Shown here one piece after another: positions 1 to 7,993 of a stretch of DNA of 64,000 nt (position 1 is its first letter; each line of letters starts with the position of its first letter). The stretch comes from CAWHMS01 sp963830495 (GTDB lineage Bacteria > Actinomycetota > Actinomycetes > Propionibacteriales > Nocardioidaceae), in contig CAWHMS010000002.1 in NCBI GenBank assembly GCA_963830495.1, positions 248,001 through 312,000 on the forward strand, written 5' to 3'. A model generated the notes under the pieces. The model did not search any database. It was not told where the DNA came from and saw only the letters and a list, made by a program, of their open reading frames with translations. The translations under genes and the position numbers were made by a program.

Positions 1-604
1 GATCCCGCTGACCCACGACCAGGCGCTCGACGTCGTGCTGCGCGGTCAGGACCGCGCGATCGACATCGTCCGGATCGAGGGTGATGAGCTGGCCCCGACG
101 CGCTTCGTGGTGATGGCCGGACTGGGCCTGGATGCCGCGATCATGCAGGGCGCCCCGGACTCGCTCAAAGCCCGGATCGGTTGGCCGGCGTACATCGTCG
201 CGGGTGCGAGGCAGTTGCGCTATCCGGCCGTGCGGGTCGACATCAGCGTCGACGGCGGAGAACCGGTTCGGCGCCGCGCCCGCACCGTGGTCATCGGCAA
301 CGTCGGCAGCCTCCAGGCGGGGATCCCGCTGCTGCCCGACGCGCGCCTCGACGACGGCGTGCTCGACGTGGTGGTCATCGCGCCGCGGCGGTTCTTCGGG
401 TGGGTGCCGCTCGTGATCCGGGTGCTCGCACGCCGCAAGCGCGTCGACGACAGGCTGGACCGCTATACCGGTCGCACCGTCACCATCACGACGCCGCACC
501 CGACCCCTCGGCAGCTGGACGGTGACACGGTCGGGGCGGGTACGACGATCCAGGCCGAGATCGAGCCCGGGCGGTTGCTCATCCGCGTCCCCCGCTCCCG
601 TTGA
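1..604 (+). CDS. Diacylglycerol kinase-family lipid kinase, C-terminal part
   Basis: The reading frame is open from base 2, so the gene starts before the window; 200 C-terminal residues are visible. They contain the GLGLDAAIM segment, then GNVGSLQAGIPLLPDARLDDGVLDVV and a late QLDGDT segment, the typical order of the C-terminal beta-sandwich half of YegS/DagK-like lipid kinases. These enzymes phosphorylate diacylglycerol or related lipids at the membrane with ATP. The ATP-binding N-terminal half is outside the window. The stop codon lies inside the first unit of a 22-bp tandem repeat, so the repeat has run up to or into the gene end. Family assignment is good; the exact lipid substrate is unknown. 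Confidence 0.85.
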   Translation, partial: IPLTHDQALDVVLRGQDRAIDIVRIEGDELAPTRFVVMAGLGLDAAIMQGAPDSLKARIGWPAYIVAGARQLRYPAVRVDISVDGGEPVRRRARTVVIGNVGSLQAGIPLLPDARLDDGVLDVVVIAPRRFFGWVPLVIRVLARRKRVDDRLDRYTGRTVTITTPHPTPRQLDGDTVGAGTTIQAEIEPGRLLIRVPRSR

Positions 605-728
605 CCGGTCAATTTCTTCCCGTTGACCGGTCAGGAAGTTCCCGTTGACCGGTCAGGTTGTTCCCGTTGACCGGTCAGGTTGTTCCCGTTGACCGGTCAG
701 GTTGTTCCCGTTGACCGGTCAGGTTGTT
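597..728 (+). repeat. Six tandem 22-bp units, each with a 10-bp palindrome
   Basis: Six head-to-tail 22-bp units start at 597, 619, 641, 663, 685 and 707. Units 3-6 are identical; unit 1 has three changes and unit 2 has two, all in the right-hand part. Every unit carries the perfect palindrome TGACCGGTCA followed by GG(TT)GTT-like sequence. The first palindrome includes the stop codon of the lipid kinase gene. Spacing of exactly 22 bp puts all palindromes on one face of the helix. No spacers are present, so this is not a CRISPR array. Confidence 0.95.
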
Positions 729-813
729 CCCGAATCGAAGTCGTTCGTCACCTCGCAACCACCTGGTGCAAGCGACTCGGCGTGCGATGACACGGACTCG
801 ACTCGCCGCGCCT

Positions 814-819
814 TAGGCT
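814..819 (+). promoter_or_regulatory. -10 element TAGGCT of the DUF4446 gene
   Basis: TAGGCT fits the TANNNT actinobacterial -10 consensus and ends six bases before the GTG at 826. This spacing places transcription start at or next to the start codon, so a leaderless mRNA is predicted. No ribosome binding site is seen. Confidence 0.5.
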
Positions 820-825
820 CTCTGC

Positions 826-1284
826 GTGCCTTTCGACTCCACCACTTTGAGCTGGCTGGTGGTCGCCGCGCTGGTCGTCGCGTGTCTGGCTCTTGTCGTC
901 GCCACGGCAGCCTGGCGACGCGCCGTACGGCGGAAGAGTTCCTCGCGCGGCAAGCTCGCCACATCAGCGCCACGGCCGCGTCTGAAGCGTGGGCCCATGT
1001 CGTCGGAGCAGGCCACTGCCGAGTTGCAATCGCTGCGCCAGGACCTGTCGACGTCGCTGCGCCACCTGGCGGTCGTTCGGTACGACGCCTTCGGCGACAT
1101 GGGTGGGCATCTGTCCTGGTCGATGGCGTTGCTCGATGACGGTGGCGACGGAGTGGTCGTGACCTCGATCCACGGCCGCAGTGATGCCCGGACCTACGCC
1201 AAGAACGTCTCCGGGTGGAGCGCCAACCAACAGCTGTCACCAGAGGAAGAAGAGGCAATCAACTTCGCTCGAAGCGACGCGTGA
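826..1284 (+). CDS. DUF4446 family membrane-anchored protein
   Basis: 152 residues. An N-terminal hydrophobic helix (about residues 9-28, rich in V, A and L) is followed by a basic linker and a cytoplasmic domain with the segment RYDAFGDMGGHLSWSMALLDD and then VVVTSIHGRSDARTYAK, which are characteristic of DUF4446. The function of this family is not known; it is common in actinobacteria and clostridia. The GTG start follows a -10 element and not a Shine-Dalgarno sequence. The gene is bracketed by the two inverted clusters of the 22-bp repeat (597-728 and 1303-1346). Confidence 0.85.
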   Translation: MPFDSTTLSWLVVAALVVACLALVVATAAWRRAVRRKSSSRGKLATSAPRPRLKRGPMSSEQATAELQSLRQDLSTSLRHLAVVRYDAFGDMGGHLSWSMALLDDGGDGVVVTSIHGRSDARTYAKNVSGWSANQQLSPEEEEAINFARSDA

Positions 1285-1302
1285 CCTAGGGCGCCTGCGT
1301 GC

Positions 1303-1346
1303 AACGACCTGACGGGTCAACGCGAACAACCCGACGGGTCAACGCG
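1303..1346 (-). repeat. Two diverged inverted copies of the 22-bp repeat
   Basis: Read on the minus strand, two adjacent 22-bp units (1346-1325 and 1324-1303) match the unit of the 597-728 array at 19 of 22 positions each. Both share GTTGACCCGTC with a G-to-C change that breaks the palindrome. The cluster lies just downstream of the pheA stop in the same relative orientation as the large array has to the lipid kinase stop. Confidence 0.85.
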
Positions 1347-1364
1347 GGAGCCGTGGGGTGGGGG

Positions 1365-2297
1365 TCAGGAGCGGAGGCGGCGCAGCCAGGCCTCGGCATC
1401 GCGGAAGTCCGAGTCAGACGTCCCCACGGCTACGTCGACCACCGCCCCATCCGCCCGCGGATACGAGCCCAGGAAGCGCACGTCCGCACAGATCCTCCGC
1501 AGCCCCATCAGCGCCTCCCCCACACGTGAGTCCGAGACATGCCCCTTGAGATCCACCGAGAAGCAGTACTCCCCCAGCGTGAAGCCGGTCGGGCGGGACT
1601 CGATCCGGGTCAGGTCGACACCGCGAGCCGCAAACTGCTCCAGCATCTCCAGCAACGCCCCGGGGTGGTTGTCGCGGATGAACGCCACCAGCGACGACTT
1701 GTCTGCGCCCGTCGGAGCCGGCGGCGGACCCGGCCGCGACACCAGCACGAAGCGGGTCACCGCGCCGGAGCGGTCCGCGATCGACGTTGCCAGGGTCGCC
1801 AGCCGGTAGGTGTCAGCAGCGATCGGCGCGGCGATCGCGGCGTCGTACGGCGAGTCGGCCGCCGCCACCAGCGCAGCGGCATGGGCCGTCGACACCTCGA
1901 GCACCACCTCGGCCTCGGGAAGATGCGTCGCCAGCCAACGCCGACACTGCGCCTCCGCATGCGGATGGGTCGCGACCCGACGTACGCCGTCAACCGCCGT
2001 ACCGGGCCGGGCGAGCAGCGCGAACTGCACCTCGACGTGGATCTCGCGCGTGATCATCAGCGGATCGCCGTTGGCCAGCTCGTCGAGGGTGACGGCGACG
2101 CCGCCTTCGACGGAGTTCTCGATCGGCACCACGGCCCCATCGGCATGGCCGGCGCGCACCGCCTCCAGAGCAGCGCCCACGGACGTGTGGGGAGCGAGGT
2201 CGGCCTTCGCCGCGGCTGGCAGCGTGCGCAGGGCCGCCTCGGTGAAGGTCCCCTCGGGTCCGAGGTAGGCGAATCGGGCGGGCGGCACACCAGGCAT
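1365..2297 (-). CDS. pheA: Prephenate dehydratase
   Basis: 310 residues, usual length for a monofunctional enzyme that converts prephenate to phenylpyruvate in phenylalanine synthesis. The catalytic domain opens with YLGPEGTFTEAAL and contains VVPIENSVEGGV, THPHAEAQC and the TRF motif (VTRFVLVSR). A C-terminal ACT regulatory domain follows, with SLVAFIRDNHPGALLEML and the ESRPT motif that binds phenylalanine for feedback inhibition. No chorismate mutase domain is present. The ATG is six bases after a TACGCT -10 element (2304-2309), so the mRNA is probably leaderless. It diverges from larB with only 32 bp between start codons. Confidence 0.97.
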   Translation of the reverse strand: MPGVPPARFAYLGPEGTFTEAALRTLPAAAKADLAPHTSVGAALEAVRAGHADGAVVPIENSVEGGVAVTLDELANGDPLMITREIHVEVQFALLARPGTAVDGVRRVATHPHAEAQCRRWLATHLPEAEVVLEVSTAHAAALVAAADSPYDAAIAAPIAADTYRLATLATSIADRSGAVTRFVLVSRPGPPPAPTGADKSSLVAFIRDNHPGALLEMLEQFAARGVDLTRIESRPTGFTLGEYCFSVDLKGHVSDSRVGEALMGLRRICADVRFLGSYPRADGAVVDVAVGTSDSDFRDAEAWLRRLRS

Positions 2298-2303
2298 GCG
2301 CCC

Positions 2304-2322
2304 AGCGTAGAGACGCTAGATT
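2304..2322. promoter_or_regulatory. Divergent -10 elements for pheA and larB
   Basis: In the 32-bp gap, minus-strand TACGCT (2309-2304) ends six bases before the pheA ATG and plus-strand TAGATT (2317-2322) ends seven bases before the larB ATG. Both match TANNNT and both predict leaderless transcripts. The two promoters must overlap: each -35 region falls on or beyond the other gene's start. Confidence 0.5.
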
Positions 2323-2329
2323 CGGCCGC

Positions 2330-3076
2330 ATGAGCGACTCTCCCCAGGTGGACGCGCCGCCGAGTGCCGGGCCGACCCTGGACCTCGGCTACGCCCGCCT
2401 CGATCTCGACCGCGCGAGCCGCACCGGCGACCCCGAAGTGGTGTACGGCGCCGGCAAGCCCCCGCACCACGTGGTGGAGCTGCTGACGCGCCTGCACGGG
2501 GCACACCCGGAGCGGGCCGTGCTCGCCACGCGGCTCGACCCGGCCGTGCTCGAGCTCGTCCGCAGCCGGCTGCCCGAGGCAACGCTCGACGAAACGGCAG
2601 GCGCGGCCACCCTCGGCCCACTCCCGACTCAGCAGGGCATGGTCACCATCGTGTCCGCGGGGACCAGCGACGCCGCCGTCGCTCATGAGGCGGCCGTGAC
2701 CGCGCGCGTCTTCGGCGCCGGCACCCGGCTGGTCAACGACGTCGGGGTGGCCGGACTCCATCGGGTCATGGGCGTCAGGGATGACCTCGCGGCCTCGGAC
2801 TGCCTCGTGGTGGTGGCCGGCATGGAGGGCGCGCTGCCGTCCGTCGTCGGCGGGCTCACCGGCGTACCCCTCGTCGCCGTGCCCACCAGCGTGGGGTACG
2901 GCGCCTCCTTCGGAGGGATCGCCGCCCTGCTGGCGATGCTCAACTCCTGCGCCCCCGGAGTCGTCGTGGTCAACATCGACAACGGCTTCGGCGCCGGCGT
3001 CTTCGCCGCCCGGGTGGCACGCAACGCCGCACCTCGAGGGACCGGCACTCCGGGCACGCAGGCCGACGCCCCGTGA
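2330..3076 (+). CDS. larB: LarB, pyridinium-3,5-biscarboxylic acid mononucleotide synthase
   Basis: 248 residues. LarB carboxylates and hydrolyses nicotinic acid adenine dinucleotide to give P2CMN, the first step of the nickel-pincer nucleotide cofactor pathway. The N-terminal part has LDLDRASRTGDPEVVYGAGKP; the C-terminal half is the PurE-like domain with TIVSAGTSDAAVAHEA, VVVAGMEGALPSVVGGL and VPTSVGYGASFGGIAALLAMLNSC, all typical of LarB. The start codon follows a -10 element. The 3' end overlaps larC by four bases (GTGA), so the two are translationally coupled. LarE and LarA are not encoded in the window. Confidence 0.93.
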   Translation: MSDSPQVDAPPSAGPTLDLGYARLDLDRASRTGDPEVVYGAGKPPHHVVELLTRLHGAHPERAVLATRLDPAVLELVRSRLPEATLDETAGAATLGPLPTQQGMVTIVSAGTSDAAVAHEAAVTARVFGAGTRLVNDVGVAGLHRVMGVRDDLAASDCLVVVAGMEGALPSVVGGLTGVPLVAVPTSVGYGASFGGIAALLAMLNSCAPGVVVVNIDNGFGAGVFAARVARNAAPRGTGTPGTQADAP

Positions 3077-4266
3077 TCGGTTGGCTGGACTGCTCCTCCG
3101 GTGCCAGCGGAGACATGCTGCTCGGCGCTGTCATCGACGCGGGCGCCGACCTCCCGCTGGTGCAGGCTGCGGTCGCCGCGGTCTCTCCCGAGGCCACCGC
3201 GATCGCGCCCACCCGGGTACGACGCGCCGGGCTGGCGGCGCTGCACGCCCGCGTCACCGTCGCCGAATCCGCGACGCACCGCGGGTTGAGCGACGTGCTC
3301 GCCCTCATCGGCGATGCCGGGCTGGAGGAGTCGATCGCCGGTCACGCCAGCCGCGTCTTCACCAGGCTCGCCGAGGCCGAGGCCGCGGTCCACGGTGTCG
3401 CGACCGATGACGTGCACTTCCACGAGGTCGGGGCTCTGGACGCCATCGCCGATGTCGTCGGTGTCTGCGCCGGCCTGGTCGACCTGGCGCTCGAGGCGCT
3501 GCACGCGAGCCCTGTCGCGGTCGGTGCGGGCAGCGTCGACTCAGCACACGGTCGGCTCAGCGTGCCCCCGCCGGCCGTCGTGAAGCTGCTCGAGGGAATC
3601 CCCACGTACGCCGGCCCGGCCGCCACCGAGCTGTGCACCCCCACCGGTGCGGCGCTGCTGGCGCACTGGGCCACCGACTGGGGATCGCAACCACCGATGC
3701 GCGTGGCACGGACGGGTCACGGCGCCGGCACCAAGGACTTCGCCGGTCACGCCAACGTCGTCCGACTGCTGGTCGGATCGCCCGAGCCGGGCGGTGGCCT
3801 TCACACCGAGACCACGGACCTCGTGCTCGAGGCCAACGTCGACGACCTCGACCCCCGCCTGTGGCCCGCGGTGTTGCAGCAGCTGCTCGATGCCGGCGCC
3901 TCCGATGCCTGGCTGACCCCGATCCTGATGAAGAAGGGGCGGCCGGCTCACACGCTGTCGGTGCTGCTGCCGCCCGGCAGCGCTGGCGACGTACGTCGGG
4001 TGATCTTCCGCGAGACCTCGAGCATCGGGGTGCGCGTGACACCGGTCGGCAAGCATGCGCTCGCGCGCGAGTTCGCCACCGTCGAGGTCGACGGCCTGTC
4101 GATCCAGGTCAAGATCGCCCGGGACGACGGCGACGTCGTCAATGTGCAACCCGAGTACGACGACGTCGTGGCGGCCGCGGAGCGGCTGCGCCAGCCGGTC
4201 AAGCAGGTCATGGCGGCAGCCGCGGCGGCAGCGGCACCGCTCTGGGGTCACGAGCCCAGCACCTAG
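3073..4266 (+). CDS. larC: LarC, nickel-pincer cofactor nickel insertase (DUF111)
   Basis: 397 residues, full length for LarC, which inserts nickel into P2TMN using CTP to complete the nickel-pincer nucleotide. Family signatures seen: WLDCSSGASGDMLLGA at the N-terminus, HFHEVGALDAIADVVG, a TPTGAALL segment, and VLEANVDDLDPRLWP plus ILMKKGRPAHTLSVL and RETSSIGVR in the C-terminal domain. No frameshift separates LarC1 and LarC2 here; in Lactobacillus these are joined by programmed frameshifting. The GTG start overlaps the larB stop. The TAG stop is part of a TAGACT sequence that could serve as a -10 element for the next gene. Confidence 0.94.
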   Translation: MIGWLDCSSGASGDMLLGAVIDAGADLPLVQAAVAAVSPEATAIAPTRVRRAGLAALHARVTVAESATHRGLSDVLALIGDAGLEESIAGHASRVFTRLAEAEAAVHGVATDDVHFHEVGALDAIADVVGVCAGLVDLALEALHASPVAVGAGSVDSAHGRLSVPPPAVVKLLEGIPTYAGPAATELCTPTGAALLAHWATDWGSQPPMRVARTGHGAGTKDFAGHANVVRLLVGSPEPGGGLHTETTDLVLEANVDDLDPRLWPAVLQQLLDAGASDAWLTPILMKKGRPAHTLSVLLPPGSAGDVRRVIFRETSSIGVRVTPVGKHALAREFATVEVDGLSIQVKIARDDGDVVNVQPEYDDVVAAAERLRQPVKQVMAAAAAAAAPLWGHEPST

Positions 4267-4332
4267 ACTCTGCTCGGCACCGAACGACGTACACCTCGGG
4301 ATCCCGCGCACAAGGAGCACAGGAGCGCCTCG

Positions 4333-4938
4333 ATGGACCTGCACCTGGTGCTGCTCAGCTTCGCGCTGATCTTCCCGGTCGAGCTGCCCGACAAGACCTT
4401 CGTCGCGGCGCTGGTGCTCTCGACGCGCTACCGGCCGCTGCCGGTGTGGATCGGGGTGGGGCTCGCCTTCGGCGTGCAGTGCCTGGTCGCCGTGACCGCC
4501 GGGCACGCGGTGTCGTTCCTCCCCGATTGGGTCGTGCAGGCGATCAGTACGGCGCTGTTCCTGCTCGGCGCGATCATCCTGTTTCGCGCCGCGCCGGGTG
4601 CAGACGAGGCGGAGAAGGAGCAGGAGGCGGAGTTCGAGTCCAAGGCCACCGAGGCGAAGTCCGGGGTCCGAGCCGCCGCCGCGTCGTTCGTCGTCCTCTT
4701 CGCCGCTGAGTGGGGCGACCTGTCCCAGATCCTCACGCTCAACCTGGTGGCCAAGTATGGCTCGCCCGCGTCGATCTTCCTTGGCGCGTGGCTGGCGCTG
4801 CTGACCGTCTCCGGGATCGCCGTGCTCTTCGGCCGGGTGCTGCTTCGCTACCTCAGGCTCTCGGTCGTCCACTACATCGCCGGCAGCGTCTGTCTGCTTC
4901 TCGCCGCAGCAGGGGTCTTCTCACTCGTGACCGGCTGA
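4333..4938 (+). CDS. TMEM165/GDT1 (UPF0016) family cation transporter
   Basis: 201 residues and about six membrane helices arranged as two similar halves. Each half carries the family motif: ELPDKTF near residue 17 (a Pro replaces the usual Gly of E-x-G-D-K-T) and EWGDLSQ near residue 122. An acidic, charged loop (ADEAEKEQEAEFESKATEAK) lies between the halves. GDT1 proteins move Mn2+ or Ca2+ out of the cytosol, often against protons. It lies 66 bp behind larC and could share its transcript; whether it moves a metal needed for or competing with the nickel cofactor is speculation. Confidence 0.85.
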   Translation: MDLHLVLLSFALIFPVELPDKTFVAALVLSTRYRPLPVWIGVGLAFGVQCLVAVTAGHAVSFLPDWVVQAISTALFLLGAIILFRAAPGADEAEKEQEAEFESKATEAKSGVRAAAASFVVLFAAEWGDLSQILTLNLVAKYGSPASIFLGAWLALLTVSGIAVLFGRVLLRYLRLSVVHYIAGSVCLLLAAAGVFSLVTG

Positions 4939-4939
4939 C

Positions 4940-4945
4940 TAGAGT
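4940..4945 (+). promoter_or_regulatory. -10 element TAGAGT of arcA
   Basis: TAGAGT fits TANNNT, overlaps the end of the GDT1 gene and ends six bases before the arcA ATG, predicting a leaderless arcA mRNA. Confidence 0.45.
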
Positions 4946-4951
4946 CTGGAC

Positions 4952-6187
4952 ATGACCGTCGATGACATGGCCGTCGAGCGCGGCGCCGACAGCGAGGTGG
5001 GCCGGCTCCGGTCCGTCATGCTCCACCGCCCCGGACCTGAGCTCAAACGTCTCACACCACGCAACAACGACAGCCTGCTCTTCGACGGGATCCCCTGGGT
5101 GGGTCGCGCCCAGGACGAGCACGACGCCTTCGCCCAGGCGCTGCGCGACCGCGATGTCGAGGTGGTCTACCTCGTCGATCTGCTGGTCGAGACGCTCCAT
5201 GACGCCGAGGCGCGCGACCAGGCCATCGCGCAGGTCACCGCCAGTCTGCGGCTCGGTGACACCTTGCGGCGGCACCTCCAGGGGTGGCTGCACGAGCAAG
5301 CCGCCGACGACCTCGCCGCAGCGATCACCGCCGGGATCCGCAACGACGAGGTGCGCGGTGGCTTCGGGCTGGTGACGAGCCTGCTGCAGCACGACGACTT
5401 CGTCATCGACCCGCTGCCCAACTTGCTCTTCACCCGGGACTCGTCGGTCTGGTTGCGCAACCACGTGGCGGTGACCAGCCTGGCGATGCCGGCCCGCACC
5501 CGCGAGACACAGCTCACCGAGCTCATCTACACCTTCCATCCGCGCTTCCGGGGTGTCGAGCGGATTCACGGCTGGCAGCAAGAACATCTCGAAGGCGGCG
5601 ACGTGCTGTTGCTCTCGCCCGGTGTGATGGCGGTCGGGGTCGGGGAACGTACGACGCCGGCCGGTGTCGAGCGCTTCGCCCGCCGAGCCTTCGCCGACCA
5701 GGTGGCGCACACGATCCTCGCCGTACCCATCGCCCAGGAGCGCGCCACCATGCACCTCGACACGGTGCTCACCATGGTGGACACCGATGCACTCGTGGTC
5801 TACCCCAACGTCGCCGACACCCTCGTGGCGCACGCGGTCACGTGTCGCGAGCCGAACGACGACGAGTCGCTGGTCGAGCTCGCCGTTTCAGCGGCCGAGC
5901 CGTTCCTCGTCGCGGCCGCCAAGGCGATGGGCATCGACACGCTGCGCCAGATCGACACCGGCCTCGACCCGGTGACTGCCGAGCGGGAGCAGTGGGACGA
6001 CGGCAACAACACCCTGGCGATCGCGCCCCGGGTTGCCGTCGCGTACGAGCGCAACGTTGAGACAAACAATCGGCTCCGGGCTGCGGGGATCGACGTCATC
6101 GCCATCGCGGGGAGTGAGTTGGGGTCGGGACGGGGTGGCCCGCGGTGCATGAGTTGCCCCTTGACCCGCGACCCGCTCGACGCCTGA
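4952..6187 (+). CDS. arcA: Arginine deiminase
   Basis: 411 residues, normal length. The enzyme hydrolyses arginine to citrulline and ammonia in the cytoplasm. Seen motifs: GRLRSVMLHRPGPELKRLTP at the N-terminus, DPLPNLLFTRDSS, WQQEHLEGGDVLLLSP, the catalytic His in ATMHLDTVLTMVD, and the C-terminal GRGGPRCMSCPL with the nucleophilic Cys at about residue 399. No ornithine carbamoyltransferase or carbamate kinase gene follows, so this is not a complete deiminase operon; energy production through this route would need genes elsewhere. A roughly 250-bp convergent gap follows. Confidence 0.96.
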   Translation: MTVDDMAVERGADSEVGRLRSVMLHRPGPELKRLTPRNNDSLLFDGIPWVGRAQDEHDAFAQALRDRDVEVVYLVDLLVETLHDAEARDQAIAQVTASLRLGDTLRRHLQGWLHEQAADDLAAAITAGIRNDEVRGGFGLVTSLLQHDDFVIDPLPNLLFTRDSSVWLRNHVAVTSLAMPARTRETQLTELIYTFHPRFRGVERIHGWQQEHLEGGDVLLLSPGVMAVGVGERTTPAGVERFARRAFADQVAHTILAVPIAQERATMHLDTVLTMVDTDALVVYPNVADTLVAHAVTCREPNDDESLVELAVSAAEPFLVAAAKAMGIDTLRQIDTGLDPVTAEREQWDDGNNTLAIAPRVAVAYERNVETNNRLRAAGIDVIAIAGSELGSGRGGPRCMSCPLTRDPLDA

Positions 6188-6241
6188 ACGGGCAGTCAAA
6201 GAGCCTGGTCGTCGGTGCCATCTGCCCAGGTCAGCGGGCAA

Positions 6242-6287
6242 TAGAAAACCCGGCCGTTACTGACGGGGGATACAGCAACGACCGGGC
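6242..6287 (-). terminator. Rho-independent-type terminator, minus strand
   Basis: On the minus strand a 10-bp stem (CCCGGTCGTT with AACGGCCGGG, one G-U pair) encloses an 18-nt loop and is followed directly by TTTTCTATT. It lies about 160 bp after the DUF5926 stop in the convergent gap 6188-6444, a stretch with visibly lower GC than its surroundings. I see no gene in that gap. Confidence 0.5.
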
Positions 6288-6444
6288 GTTGATACAACTC
6301 TAAACGACCCATCCCCGCCCACACAAGCATCATGACCAACTTTGTGTGCGCGATCTCGACGCCGGGATAATTTCTGTGGCCGCAGCCGGGCGGCTGCAAA
6401 TAATGTATGTTGGCGGGGCGTGCGCAACATGCCTGGTCACGAGG

Positions 6445-7399
6445 TCATCTGATGGTGATCTGCCGGTTGGCCAGTCCGTGCCGGGCCGAACGCTGCGTCT
6501 CGGAGAGAGCGGAGTCATCTGCCAACGCCTCGGCGAGTCGCTCCGCGAAGTCGGCTGCCGGCTCCTCCAGCGCCTCCGCGCCCGTCCCCAGCGGAAGATC
6601 CCACACCGGCACGAGCAGGCCATGGGCGCGGAACGAGCCCACCAGCCGGCTTTCCGAACCAAGCGAGTCAGCCCCCGCCGCGTGCAACCGCGCCAGCGCG
6701 GTCAGCAGGGCGTCCTCGTCGTACGGCATCGCCCAGCGCAGGTGCTCCTTGGTGCCAGCCGAGGCCCAGTACGCCGCCTCGACCGAGCTCAGCCGTGTGG
6801 TCGGGTCGATCGAGGAGTTCAGCTGCTCGAGGGTGGCAGCGACGCTGGCATCGGCGTCGTCCTCGCCCTCGAACCAGAAGTCGAAGCCCGGCTCCACGGT
6901 GACCGCAAAGTCGCTTGCCGGGTCGACCACGTCCTGCAGCCGCGGCCCTCCTGAGGTGAGGGCGGCCATCACCACGCTCTGCCCGGGCTCGGCATCGGCG
7001 GCACGTCGCAGCGCCTCGGCGAGGTCGCGGCTCGGGTCACCCGACTGGTGCGTCACTTGGACGGCGATCCAGACGTCGCCGTTGTCGCGCACGAGGGCCG
7101 GCACGATGCCTGGTAGCACGCTCGCCACCGTGACGTCCCGGTCTGCCAGGGCACCGTCGAAGGCGTCCCTGGTCAGCGTGAGACGGGCCCTTCCAGCAGG
7201 CACGAACTCCCGCAGCGCCACCCAGTCACACTCGCCTGGCAGTCCGGCGAAGGTACGGACGACGTACGGCGTCTCACCGTGGGCACGACCGTGGCAGGCC
7301 TTGTAGCGTCGCCCGGATCCGCACGGGCACGCCTGCCGTGGGCCTACCTCGCCGGGCGCGTGTCGGGGCGGCGGACTTGGTGCGTGACTTCTTGCCCAT
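6445..7399 (-). CDS. DUF5926 family protein with SEC-C motif; apparent frameshift
   Basis: The main part, about 317 residues when corrected, includes GLPGECDWVALREFVPAGRA and TRLSSVEAAYWASAGTKEHLRWAMPYDEDALL, typical of DUF5926, a family of unknown function. Just upstream in the same frame is a SEC-C zinc motif, CPCGSGRRYKACHG. The natural start, an ATG at 7399 encoding MGKKSRTKSAAPTR, is in another frame: removing one base near 7356-7360 joins the two and makes a whole number of codons. Without correction only a GTG at 7221 would start the frame, losing the zinc motif. I therefore annotate one gene with one extra base, probably a sequence error. Confidence 0.75.
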
Positions 7400-7480
7400 G
7401 CACGCCAGTCTTGCCTACGCCGGCGACTGCACGGGCAGGGGGCGGCAGCGGCACAGTGCCCGCTGCTGGCCCGCTGCTGG

Positions 7481-7939
7481 TCACGCCGGGGAGAGGCCGC
7501 CCTGGTCGGGCTCTCGGCTCAGCACTCCGAAGACGACGTTGCCGGCCGGGCTCTCCCGGACGCCCCACGCCTCGGTCAGCGTGCGCACGATGGCAAGACC
7601 ACGGCCGCTGGGCGCCAGCGTCGGTGCGCTCATCAAGGCCGGCAACGTCGCGGATCCGCCGTCCAGCACCGAGATGGTGACGTCGGCCGGAGAGACTTCG
7701 AGCTCGACGGTCAGTCCGCCGTCGGGTCGTGAGCTCGCGTGCCGCAACGCATTGCTGAGCAGCTCACTGACCACGACACAGGCGTCATCGAGGATTCGCT
7801 GGTCGACCCCTGCGTGCCGCAGCGCTGCGGTGAGGTTGAGCCTGGCCGTTCGCACCGCCGAGAGGGCGAAGGGCATCCGCCACGACCACGACCTCTTCCC
7901 GGAGTCGGTCGTTGCAGAGACGGTCGCCACGTCTCCCAC
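7481..7939 (-). CDS. Anti-sigma-factor-type ATP-binding protein (HATPase)
   Basis: 152 residues from the GTG at 7939. The protein has a GHKL ATPase fold: N box VVSELLSNALRHA (about residues 57-69), then VTISVLDGG (G1-like) and GRGLAIVRTLTEAWGV (G2). Such stand-alone domains without a histidine phosphoacceptor are RsbW/SpoIIAB-like regulators that bind sigma factors or anti-anti-sigma proteins. A GTG at 7987 would extend it by 16 residues but would run through an inverted repeat (CGCAAG-TAAT-CTTGCG, 7963-7978) that looks regulatory. It follows the phosphodiesterase gene on the same strand. The partner sigma factor cannot be named. Confidence 0.75.
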   Translation of the reverse strand: MGDVATVSATTDSGKRSWSWRMPFALSAVRTARLNLTAALRHAGVDQRILDDACVVVSELLSNALRHASSRPDGGLTVELEVSPADVTISVLDGGSATLPALMSAPTLAPSGRGLAIVRTLTEAWGVRESPAGNVVFGVLSREPDQGGLSPA

Positions 7940-7993
7940 TGTGACCCGTCGGGCAGACCGGGCGCAAGTAATCTTGCGGGCTGACACTCCTGA

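Noticed and set aside
597..728. CRISPR array
   Set aside because: The units are contiguous with no variable spacers, only 22 bp long, and no cas genes are present.
3541..4872. 443-aa open frame opposite larC and the GDT1 gene
   Set aside because: Antisense to two recognised genes, low-complexity composition and no domain pattern.
6196..6399. 67-aa minus-strand frame in the arcA-DUF5926 gap
   Set aside because: No ribosome site or family; the stretch includes a terminator hairpin.
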